Assembly: GCA_963779325.1 (NCBI GenBank)
Contig: CAVZXS010000030.1
Location: forward strand, 1 to 15,132
Source: CAVZXS01 sp963779325
GTDB lineage: Bacteria > Bacteroidota > Bacteroidia > Chitinophagales > Chitinophagaceae
DNA: 15,132 nucleotides
Direction: 5' to 3'
The position numbers and the translations under genes were made by a program. This document shows, piece by piece, positions 7,568 to 13,143 of this stretch (position 1 is the first letter of the stretch; each line of letters opens with the position of its first letter). Below the pieces are notes generated by a model. The model saw only the letters and a program-made list of their open reading frames with translations, did no database searches and had not been told where the DNA came from.

Positions 7568-8048
7568 TTCTATTCAGCATTTGCGAAATTTTATTGCACA
7601 GAAAGTCGGGGTCAGGCATCATCAGTTTTATTATTTCTAATTTCATTATGGCCAAGACCCCCCGGCGGACGGAAAAGATATTAAAGTGAATGCCAAGATT
7701 TCTTTCCCCGGCAATGCCAATCATGAAATGGGTACGGCCCGTATGGGCAGCAATCCAAAGACATCGGTGTTGAATGCATTCAATCAAATGCACGAAGTGC
7801 CCAATGTATTTATTACCGACGGCTCCTGTATGACCTCCGGCGCCTGTCTCAATCCTTCATTAACCTATATGGCGCTTACCGCCAGGGCCTGCGACTATGC
7901 AGTAAAAGAAATGAAGCGGTTGAATTTTTGATGGGCGGGTTGAATTTAGAGACTATAAGTAATATTATGAGCCTGGGGCCGGTGCTGCTATTAAGCTTCC
8001 GTTGCGTCGCACTCTTGTGCGGTTGGTAGTTCTATTGGGCATTTGCGA
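7568..8048. repeat. Imperfect 19-bp direct repeats flanking the GMC fragment
   Basis: TTCTATTCAGCATTTGCGA (7568-7586) and TTCTATTGGGCATTTGCGA (8030-8048) differ at 2 of 19 positions. They bracket the truncated oxidoreductase piece. The first begins one base after the KilA-N stop codon. They could be remnants of a recombination or insertion event, or a local repeat family. Confidence 0.4.
7641..7931 (+). pseudogene. C-terminal fragment of a GMC-family oxidoreductase
   Basis: The frame is open from 7641 (a stop lies at 7638-7640) and ends at 7931. It encodes only the last ~95 residues of a glucose-methanol-choline oxidoreductase (GMC_oxred_C, PF05199). Key segments are the active-site histidine region GNANHEMGTARMGSNPKT and the FAD-contact and C-terminal motif VPNVFITDGSCMTSGACLNP followed by SLTYMALTARACDYAV. 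Full family members are over 500 residues with an N-terminal FAD-binding GxGxxG, which is absent. The first GTG that could start translation (7686) would still give an inactive scrap. It is a decayed remnant or the boundary of a rearrangement, consistent with the flanking direct repeats. Confidence 0.8.
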
Positions 8049-8119
8049 GGTAACATTGTTGATTTGATACATACATATGCCGTCGGTATTTCTATGTATT
8101 TTGCTGCATGATAAACGGA
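7932..8119. other. Intergenic hairpin between the GMC fragment and the ATPase gene
   Basis: This is a gap between converging genes. It holds a compact hairpin, CGCAC (8008-8012) TCTT GTGCG (8017-8021), inside a G+C-richer patch, and the second 19-bp direct repeat (8030-8048). No T-run follows the stem on either strand. I see nothing else. Confidence 0.35.
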
Positions 8120-9400
8120 TTAAAAAAGAGAAAGCTGTTCATCATCTAAATTTATTTTTTGTATTCCACCAATCTTCCCGTCAAAATATAATTTTTCATA
8201 TGGAGCATCAATTCTAACGTTAGCATTGTGCATGCCTTTTATTGTGGAAATGCCAGATGTATCTTTATTGATTGTATAAATTTGGTCTCTTCTTAAAATT
8301 TTCTCTTTTAATAGTTGAGTACTGTGAGTCGTGAAAATTAACTGAGCTCCTTTATGATTAAATTTATTTGAATTAAAAAACTTAATAATTGTTTCGAATA
8401 ATAAAGGATGAAATTTTGAATCAAGTTCGTCAATCCAAAGAATATTACTATTTCGAATAGCCATAAGTAATGCCCCAGCAATCGCAAAGAATTTCTGTGT
8501 TCCTAATGATTCTTGACGTTTTAAGTCGAAGTAAACAGGAAGTATTTTATCAGAATCATCGTCAATAACATTGTGTTTTGTTTGTACTTTATAATCATCC
8601 ATTTCTTCTTGCAAAGCAAATTCCAAAAACTCAGCGCTTATTTTTTCAGAACTTGAATATTTGCCTTGTTTTTCTGGAACAACACTTGTAAAGCCTACGT
8701 TTGCAAGCTTGATTAATTCATGAATTGCAAGAAAGTATTCTTTATCCTCTAATAAGCTGGCAGTTTTATTTATAAAATATTCACTATTAAAATCGAATCC
8801 GATTTTATTATTATGAAACCAATTAAGAATACTATTTCCAATTTCAACATTAAACTGAGCTAATACAGAAATAAATAAAACATTAGGCTTAATATAGGCG
8901 AGTATGGGATCTATTTTTATAATTGAAGCTTTACGTAAGCTATTTGTGTAACCAATTTCCTGCCCGGCACGCACAAAATAGTTTTGCTCCCTCTTTTTGG
9001 GCTCAGAATAAAATAACCATTCAGATTTTATACCGTCTTTAGTTAATTCAAATCCATATCGATACTTCATATTTTCAATAAGAAACACTACTTCTAAATA
9101 TGAATTTTCCTTCCCCATTTTTTTATTTAATAGAAATGGTTGAATAGGTATTTGCGAAATTTTACTAGAATCTGTAAAGGAATTAATGACCCAATATTTC
9201 ATGAATGTAAAAGCCTTTAGCAGATTACTCTTTCCTGAAGAGTTGATTCCATATATTGATATGCTTTTTAAAATTTTAGAGCCAGTTATCGTTTGATTAT
9301 ATATTGGCTCAGTTGTATCCTTTAATGAAGATGCCTCAAATGAAATGGATTGAGTTTCTTTGAATGAAAGAAAATTACCTAGTGAAAAACGTAGAATCAT
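8120..9400 (-). CDS. AAA15 / RloA-like ABC-type ATPase (COG1106 family)
   Basis: The 426-residue protein starts MILRFSLGNFLSFKET, the typical first strand of SMC/OLD-like ATPases. Walker A is G51-INSSGKS-58. An ABC signature-like ESLGTQKFF lies near residue 300. Walker B is ILWIDE (Asp324, Glu325), followed by a D-loop (LDSKFHP). The switch histidine is His359 in FTTHSTQLL. It ends GKIGGIQKINLDDEQLSLF. Family members include RloA, AbiL-type abortive-infection ATPases and the ATPases of several anti-phage systems, where ATP hydrolysis drives a sensor or a partner toxin. The usual RloB-type partner is not found downstream; the only neighbours are the divergent genes at 9572-11311. The gene is intact, at family length and A+T-rich. 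A defence role is likely from family and context, but not proven. Confidence 0.85.
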   Translation of the reverse strand: MILRFSLGNFLSFKETQSISFEASSLKDTTEPIYNQTITGSKILKSISIYGINSSGKSNLLKAFTFMKYWVINSFTDSSKISQIPIQPFLLNKKMGKENSYLEVVFLIENMKYRYGFELTKDGIKSEWLFYSEPKKREQNYFVRAGQEIGYTNSLRKASIIKIDPILAYIKPNVLFISVLAQFNVEIGNSILNWFHNNKIGFDFNSEYFINKTASLLEDKEYFLAIHELIKLANVGFTSVVPEKQGKYSSSEKISAEFLEFALQEEMDDYKVQTKHNVIDDDSDKILPVYFDLKRQESLGTQKFFAIAGALLMAIRNSNILWIDELDSKFHPLLFETIIKFFNSNKFNHKGAQLIFTTHSTQLLKEKILRRDQIYTINKDTSGISTIKGMHNANVRIDAPYEKLYFDGKIGGIQKINLDDEQLSLF

Positions 9401-9438
9401 GGTTAATAAATCTTAGCGAAAAAGCGATAAATCGTAAT

Positions 9439-9458
9439 TGTTGATAACCTGTTGATAA
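9439..9458. promoter_or_regulatory. Tandem TGTTGATAA repeat in the divergent promoter region
   Basis: TGTTGATAA occurs at 9439-9447 and again at 9450-9458, exactly one helical turn (11 bases) apart. The site lies between the start of the minus-strand ATPase (9400) and the plus-strand gene at 9572. The reverse complement TTATCAACA is one base from the DnaA-box consensus TTATCCACA. It is either an operator for the divergent pair or a pair of weak DnaA-type boxes. Confidence 0.4.
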
Positions 9459-9489
9459 GAAAATAGCTATAAGGTGGCTAAATTTTACG

Positions 9490-9523
9490 TAAATTTGAAA
9501 AATGAAGCATCAGCTTCTTTTTT
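9490..9523 (+). promoter_or_regulatory. TAAATTTG box and small hairpin before the 9572 gene
   Basis: TAAATTTG (9490-9497) matches the Bacteroidota -7 consensus, but no TTG is found at the expected distance upstream. It is followed by GAAGC (9504-9508) ATCA GCTTC (9513-9517) and six T's (9518-9523), which resembles a short terminator or attenuator in the leader of the 9572 gene. The stem is only 5 bp, so both readings are tentative. Confidence 0.3.
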
Positions 9524-9571
9524 CATAATGAAGATAATGAAACTATTTTAAATAAAAAACTAAAAAATTTT

Positions 9572-9928
9572 ATGGGATCAGGAAATAACAACAGAAAAAG
9601 TTCAGATACTACAATTGTTAGAAGACCAAAGGCCTTTGCTGCTTCGGGACTCTCTTCAACTTCCGGGGGAGGGTATACTGCTGATGTATGCATTCCTTCT
9701 TTTGATGTGTTAATTAAGGAATCAAATTTAACACAGCATGGTATAAAGGTCTACCTAAAAAAAGAAACTCAAGGTTTTTCTGTAACTATTGCAGGCTCTG
9801 TTATTGGCCACCTTACTGTTAAATATTCTAAAATGATTACCAAGTGTCTAGAAATGGGCGTAAAATATTCCGGAGAAATAATATTATTTAAAACTAAAAA
9901 GTATGCAAGATTTATCAGACTATTGTAG
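9572..9928 (+). CDS. Unknown 118-aa accessory protein preceding DUF4417
   Basis: I do not recognise the family. Residues 1-37 are a polar, probably disordered start (MGSGNNNRKSSDTTIVRRPK, then a Ser/Gly-rich stretch). The folded part begins at DVCIPSFDVLIKESN and is beta-rich, with VYLKKETQGFSVTIAGSVIG, KYSKMITKCLEMGVKYSGEI and ILFKTKKYARFIRLL. This suggests a small beta-barrel-like domain. It overlaps the next gene by 26 bases (next ATG at 9903), so the two are translationally coupled and probably work together. The A-rich leader directly before the ATG is usual for this phylum. It is transcribed divergently from the AAA ATPase. Confidence 0.65.
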   Translation: MGSGNNNRKSSDTTIVRRPKAFAASGLSSTSGGGYTADVCIPSFDVLIKESNLTQHGIKVYLKKETQGFSVTIAGSVIGHLTVKYSKMITKCLEMGVKYSGEIILFKTKKYARFIRLL

Positions 9929-10631
9929 ACCAACATTATTTTCTATTTTTTGTCAAGTGAGCGAAGGTAAATATTTACCTTACTTAAAATCTCAAGAAGG
10001 GAACAGTGTATTGTCAACATGTGAAAATCCATTTGGTAAAAACATAATAACATGTAAGAATTTTTACAAAAACGAATTTCTTAATGAAGTACAAGGTTTG
10101 AATCTTGACTTACCGAGCGCCATAGCTCTGCCAAGTTTACCCTCCTATCTTCCTATTTATGACAAAAGTAAAATGAATTTAGAAGAAGAATTTGTAGGCG
10201 TAACATTAACAGATATTTTAAAGAAAGGGGTTATTCATAGAGCTGGAATGTTACATGAACAAGAAATTGTGATAAATGAAGATTTATTAAAAACTGATAC
10301 TTTTAAAAATAAAAAGGTAACCTTATTTCTTACTGGTTCAGATACGCTAATAGAGTGGGTATGGTATAAAAGACACGATTGTAAGTTTTTTGAAAAAATT
10401 GCACAAATGGGCTTTTTTGCGGTCTGTGGATTTAATTTTTCAGTGATAGGTGGCGAATGTGCATTTTCACAAGCCCTGAACCAAAAACGCAGTTTATATT
10501 CTACTTTCTTTGCTGCAAATATGGGTTCTCAATCAATTCCACATGTGTACGCTTTAAATAAATATCATATAGAGCGATGGTTAAATTGGTTTAAGTTAAA
10601 TCCCTCAGTTAATTATTTTGTAACTAATTGA
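9903..10631 (+). CDS. DUF4417 protein, N-terminal part up to an in-frame TGA
   Basis: The 242-residue frame carries most of a DUF4417 domain: IHRAGMLHEQEIVINEDLL, VTLFLTGSDTLIEWVWYKR, FFEKIAQMGFFAVCGFNFSV, then NQKRSLYSTFFAANMGSQSI and PHVYALNKYHIERWLNWFK. The biochemical function of the family is unknown; members are common on mobile elements and phages. The frame stops at TGA 10629-10631 (SVNYFVTN*) but continues in the same frame without a break to 10967, where the expected end of the domain is found. TGG (Trp) to TGA is the simplest change. The gene overlaps the upstream unknown gene by 26 bases. Confidence 0.7.
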   Translation: MQDLSDYCRPTLFSIFCQVSEGKYLPYLKSQEGNSVLSTCENPFGKNIITCKNFYKNEFLNEVQGLNLDLPSAIALPSLPSYLPIYDKSKMNLEEEFVGVTLTDILKKGVIHRAGMLHEQEIVINEDLLKTDTFKNKKVTLFLTGSDTLIEWVWYKRHDCKFFEKIAQMGFFAVCGFNFSVIGGECAFSQALNQKRSLYSTFFAANMGSQSIPHVYALNKYHIERWLNWFKLNPSVNYFVTN

Positions 10632-10634
10632 CAA

Positions 10635-10967
10635 TTGCAAAAAATGGTGGGCGATATTAATCAAGTAGTTAGTATTATACGATGTTTTTTATCAGAACTC
10701 CCATATATTAATGTTATTCTTCAGGGATTCCCACTAGATCGTATCTCTGATTTCGCTGGCATATTAGATAGAATACATTTTGCAGATAAAGGTGCTATAA
10801 AATACGCACAGGCGAGTACTAAAATTTACCATAACATAGAAAAAAACTCTTTAGCAACAACTTATTCAAATGAGAATTTTGAAAATTTAGTAAGAAATAA
10901 TATTCATGTAAAAAGGATTTTTATTGAATATAACAAAGCAGTTTATCGGAATAAAGTAGCTGCATAG
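10635..10967 (+). CDS. DUF4417 protein, C-terminal part after the TGA
   Basis: This is the same reading frame as the upstream piece, separated only by the TGA at 10629-10631. It begins QLQKMVGDINQVVSIIRCFL and contains ELPYINVILQGFPLDRISDF, matching the C-terminal strand-helix pattern expected after the first part. It also has a helical end (YAQASTKIYHNIEKNS; HVKRIFIEYNKAVYRNK). Neither the TTG at 10635 nor the ATG at 10644 has a good initiation context. Independent translation is therefore possible by re-initiation only. It is best read as one ~354-codon gene with a nonsense mutation, a sequencing error, or less likely a recoded stop. Confidence 0.6.
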   Translation: MQKMVGDINQVVSIIRCFLSELPYINVILQGFPLDRISDFAGILDRIHFADKGAIKYAQASTKIYHNIEKNSLATTYSNENFENLVRNNIHVKRIFIEYNKAVYRNKVAA

Positions 10968-11083
10968 CACAAGTTTTAATACATTTTGAAAACAACACTT
11001 GCAAGGTGAATAGGATTCCTAATAAAACAAATTGCTATCGTTTCAAGATTAAAGAAAAGTATAATAATTAAAAATCATACAAT

Positions 11084-11311
11084 ATGCAACATTATAGAAA
11101 TTTAGGAGGTAACTCTGGAGTTTATGCCTATGAAATTGGAGATAATTTTATTTCAGTACAATTTAATGATTATTCAGTCTACATGTATTCGTATCTTAAT
11201 CCAGGAAGCTCTGCTGTTGAGATGATGAAAAGCTTAGCTTTAGCCGGAAAGGGACTAAATAGCTATATTAGCAGATATGTCAAAAAAAGATACGCAGCTA
11301 AACTTCGCTAA
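11084..11311 (+). CDS. KTSC-like small protein
   Basis: The 75-residue protein has the shape of the short KTSC domain. It has strand pairs around GVYAYEIGDNFISVQFNDYS and VYMYSYLNPG, then a helix (VEMMKSLALAGKGLNSYI) and a basic end (RYVKKRYAAKLR). KTSC domains occur alone or at the C-terminus of larger, often phage- or nuclease-associated proteins, and their function is not established. The gene follows the DUF4417 gene by 116 bases with an A-rich leader (AATCATACAATATG) and may be the last gene of the accessory module. A degenerate repeat follows 17 bases after the stop. Confidence 0.55.
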   Translation: MQHYRNLGGNSGVYAYEIGDNFISVQFNDYSVYMYSYLNPGSSAVEMMKSLALAGKGLNSYISRYVKKRYAAKLR

Positions 11312-11328
11312 CTTGGAGAAAGTAAAAT

Positions 11329-11380
11329 TCGCCTTGGTTCATGTCCGTAAAAAATAAATGCCCGGTTGTCGCTTCACGCA
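11329..11380 (+). repeat. Degenerate intergenic repeat, copy 2
   Basis: Partner of 658-714. The block 11329-11346 ends in ATGTCC, and GTTGTCGCTTCACGCA lies at 11365-11380. It lies directly 3' of the KTSC-like gene, just as copy 1 lies 3' of the toxin gene. The short open frame crossing it (11366-11626) is not considered real. Confidence 0.5.
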
Positions 11381-11516
11381 TCGGAACTAATAAAAATAAG
11401 GGTGTTGCGTGTGGTGGCATCACGGCGTAAATTGTGTAACCTTTTAAAAAATACTACTTTCGTGGTATTGGTTTATGTTATTTCTGTTCTTACCTTCAAT
11501 ATATCATTTATCTTTT

Positions 11517-11540
11517 TCTTACCGGTTAAAACCGGTAAGA
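11517..11540. promoter_or_regulatory. Perfect inverted repeat upstream of the LytTR gene
   Basis: TCTTACCGGTT (11517-11527) and AACCGGTAAGA (11530-11540) form an 11-bp perfect inverted repeat, about 105 bases before the LytTR start codon. As RNA it would fold as a 9-bp stem with a TTAAAA loop. There is no good T-run after it on either strand, so an operator is about as likely as a terminator. Confidence 0.45.
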
Positions 11541-11645
11541 TTGATTGTTTGGTTTTGAATTCTTTTTACGGGTTTTTTTTGTTTATTGTTCGACATAGGA
11601 AATGGTCCTTCGAAACACAAAATTAAAAATAATAAACCCTGTTAT

Positions 11646-12086
11646 ATGAACCCCGACCGACATTCCGCAAATAACACCTTATTAAATATTTTAATTTCCA
11701 AAAAAAGGATACAGCCAATTGCAATTAATAATAAGGAGGCAATTGCTGGAAACAATAATTTGATTCGGTTTGAGGAAAAAAAGGAATGTTATATATGGGT
11801 TTATCCTGATGAAATAATTTTTGTAATAAGTGCCGATCATTATGTAAAATCGTTAATTAGCTGCGGGAAACAAAAAAAATGGGTAATTCGCCACTGTACC
11901 CTTAAAGATATATTCGCGTCATTGTCCCAGGATAATTTCATCCGGCTGAATAAATTCTACCTCATCAATCGAAATTATTTTTCATATATCAACGAAAATA
12001 AAAAAGTGATTTATCTAAACGATAATTTCTCCATCCCCGTTCCGCACCGCATTTCCCGATATGTCCTTGATTTACTTAAAAATTAA
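11646..12086 (+). CDS. Stand-alone LytTR-family DNA-binding regulator
   Basis: I choose ATG 11646 (MNPDRHSANNTLLNILISKK), giving 146 residues. The in-frame codon at 11586 would add 20 residues of poor composition. The C-terminal ~95 residues are a LytTR domain (PF04397): EIIFVISADHYVKSLI, WVIRHCTLKDIFASLSQDNF, RLNKFYLINRNYFSYINENK, VIYLNDNFSIPVPHRISRY. LytTR domains bind short direct repeats in promoters through a beta fold. No receiver domain is present, so there is no phosphorylation site; many Bacteroidota have such single-domain members. It lies 270 bases upstream of the Trp/His/Cys-rich peptide gene and is a candidate regulator of that cluster, but this is inferred from position only. 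Confidence 0.8.
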   Translation: MNPDRHSANNTLLNILISKKRIQPIAINNKEAIAGNNNLIRFEEKKECYIWVYPDEIIFVISADHYVKSLISCGKQKKWVIRHCTLKDIFASLSQDNFIRLNKFYLINRNYFSYINENKKVIYLNDNFSIPVPHRISRYVLDLLKN

Positions 12087-12093
12087 TGCTATA

Positions 12094-12111
12094 CGTGAAA
12101 TGCATTTCACG
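12094..12111. promoter_or_regulatory. 18-bp perfect palindrome after the LytTR gene
   Basis: CGTGAAATGCATTTCACG is perfectly self-complementary with no spacer, starting 8 bases after the LytTR stop codon. It lacks a loop and a T-run, so it is a better candidate for a dimeric protein-binding site than for a terminator. Confidence 0.45.
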
Positions 12112-12193
12112 AATTAGTATTTGAAAAGACTATTTGCAATTATACATTTGTTTTATCAAGTTGCTTTTATACATGCAGGCGCAGATGTAATAC

Positions 12194-12297
12194 CATCTTG
12201 ATTTACTAAGTAGTCCAACGGACTTTGTGGAAATCTTAGATGGTATTATGCCGACAGAAAACTGATTAGACTATTTACATTTTATATTCGGTATTAA
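12194..12297 (+). repeat. Structured ~105-bp intergenic repeat, copy 2
   Basis: Partner of 6587-6691. The outer stem is kept as TAGTC (12211-12215) with GACTA (12269-12273) plus AA/TT. The inner stem has changed on both sides: CTTTGT at 12223-12228, facing ACAGAAA at 12254-12260, where copy 1 has CTACGT/ACGTAG. This copy has a further pairing, TAATACCATC (12188-12197) with GATGGTATTA (12239-12248), which interleaves with the outer stem. TAATACC also recurs inverted at the far end (GGTATTA, 12290-12296). It ends about 60 bases before the peptide gene at 12356. Confidence 0.75.
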
Positions 12298-12355
12298 GTA
12301 TACGATTTTTGTTTTTCCTGTATTGAATATTTTTTAACCATTAAACCTTTGTACT

Positions 12356-12706
12356 ATGCCTGGCGAAAAAAATCAAACTGCACTTAATGATCAGTTAATT
12401 AAGGTCACCGCTGAGGCAAACGGAATTTTTACCAAATTGGCTCAGGAGGTGGAAAAGCGGATGAAGGATCCGGCACCTCAACATGATGTATTGGATATCT
12501 GTAAAAAAGCAGGCCTTAACATTGACGAAGCTGTATTGAAAGAGCTTCAAATTGATCGCTTTATTTTCTGTCACCCGTGGCTTCCATGGCACGTTTGCTT
12601 CCCTTGGCGTCCAATCTGGTGTTGGTGGTGGCATCGTTTTTATCCGTGGTACCGTTGTTGTCCATGGTGGTGGCATCGCTGTCATTGGCATCCGCACATT
12701 CATTAA
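12356..12706 (+). CDS. Peptide precursor-like protein: Nif11-like leader plus Trp/His/Cys/Pro-rich tail
   Basis: The 116-residue protein has two contrasting halves. Residues 1-69 are an ordinary soluble helix-rich part. The segment MKDPAPQHDVLDICKKAGLN then IDEAVLKEL resembles the DPE...AKEAGF-IS-EEL pattern of Nif11-type RiPP leaders. Residues 72-116 contain 12 Trp, 8 His, 7 Pro, 6 Cys (72, 81, 89, 101, 102, 109) and 4 Arg in 45 positions, with WWWHR twice (90-94, 104-108) and the end HPHIH. Third codon positions vary freely (CAT/CAC, CCA/CCG/CCT, TGT/TGC, CGT/CGC), which argues that this frame is truly translated. No Gly-Gly site, signal peptide or membrane segment is visible. It could be a modified natural-product precursor or a metal-binding protein. 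A strong hairpin follows, then two small genes on the same strand. Confidence 0.75.
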   Translation: MPGEKNQTALNDQLIKVTAEANGIFTKLAQEVEKRMKDPAPQHDVLDICKKAGLNIDEAVLKELQIDRFIFCHPWLPWHVCFPWRPIWCWWWHRFYPWYRCCPWWWHRCHWHPHIH

Positions 12707-12724
12707 AGCAGTTAGCCAAATTTT

Positions 12725-12752
12725 GTGTCAAGCCTTTATCGGGGCTTGACAC
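12725..12752 (+). terminator. Strong hairpin after the peptide gene
   Basis: GTGTCAAGCC (12725-12734) and GGCTTGACAC (12743-12752) form a perfect 10-bp stem with an 8-base loop, 18 bases after the stop codon. It is followed by CTTTCTTC, which is only moderately T-rich. It is likely a terminator or mRNA 3'-end stabiliser that sets the peptide gene apart from the two genes downstream. Confidence 0.65.
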
Positions 12753-12784
12753 CTTTCTTCAACTTTGTTGCGGGTACAAAAAAA

Positions 12785-12813
12785 TTGATGAAAATCGGTT
12801 AATGTATCCTTGC
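12785..12813 (+). promoter_or_regulatory. Candidate promoter of the 12905-13566 gene pair
   Basis: TTG (12785-12787), 17 bases, then TATCCTTGC (12805-12813) is close to the Bacteroidota -33/-7 pair, with one T missing from the TTTG box. It lies just after the hairpin at 12725-12752, where a new transcript would be expected. The leader to ATG 12905 would be about 85 bases. Confidence 0.45.
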
Positions 12814-12904
12814 AAAAAATAAAAACTTTTAAAACTTCTAAGCGTAATAACCGGTATGCCGAAAACGGTAAACAGAGTAGGCAATCATTATAAAATTCCT
12901 GATC

Positions 12905-13135
12905 ATGGCAGCTAATCAATTTGTAGTAGACCTCGGTAATGTAACCTTATCCGCCGACCAACGAAAAAAAATGAATGCAGCAATACAAAGCGCAGTAGCC
13001 GGTGAATTGGCAAATATTAACCTGAAGAAAAGAATAGTATTGATCCCGATTGATAAATGGCCCAAAGGACCGATACTGGATGGAATTGTTATTCGTGATT
13101 TAGACAAACGCTTTAATGATATTCTTAATTTTTAA
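12905..13135 (+). CDS. Unknown 76-aa protein of the peptide cluster
   Basis: I do not recognise the family. The protein reads MAANQFVVDLGNVTLSADQR, then a helix (KKMNAAIQSAVAGELANINL), a strand (KKRIVLIPID), KWPKGPILDGIVIRD and a short end helix (LDKRFNDILNF). It has no Cys, no signal peptide and no membrane segment, so it is probably a small cytoplasmic protein. The stop at 13133-13135 is only 8 bases before the next ATG, so it is co-transcribed and probably co-translated with the Cys-rich gene. Its size and position are compatible with a chaperone or binding partner of the peptide at 12356, but nothing in the sequence proves this. Confidence 0.7.
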   Translation: MAANQFVVDLGNVTLSADQRKKMNAAIQSAVAGELANINLKKRIVLIPIDKWPKGPILDGIVIRDLDKRFNDILNF

Positions 13136-13143
13136 TAGCCGGT

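Noticed and set aside
7579..9164. 15-base identity ATTTGCGAAATTTTA at 7579-7593 and 9150-9164
   Set aside because: The second copy lies inside the ATPase coding region and the identity does not extend. It is probably chance in A+T-rich DNA.
10629..10631. Selenocysteine or alternative genetic code at the in-frame TGA
   Set aside because: No SECIS-like hairpin is evident after the TGA, other genes in the window end in TGA normally (for example at 7931), and Trp to stop is a single-base change.
11366..11626. 86-residue hydrophobic open frame
   Set aside because: It starts at a TTG inside the repeat, spans the inverted repeat at 11517-11540 and runs into the LytTR leader. The composition looks like translated A+T-rich non-coding DNA.
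12395..12752. Alternative frames on both strands across the Trp/His/Cys-rich region, including a Gly/Val-rich frame from 12552
   Set aside because: The helical N-terminal half of 12356-12706 fixes the frame, synonymous third-position variation fits that frame, and the other frames have no independent start signals.
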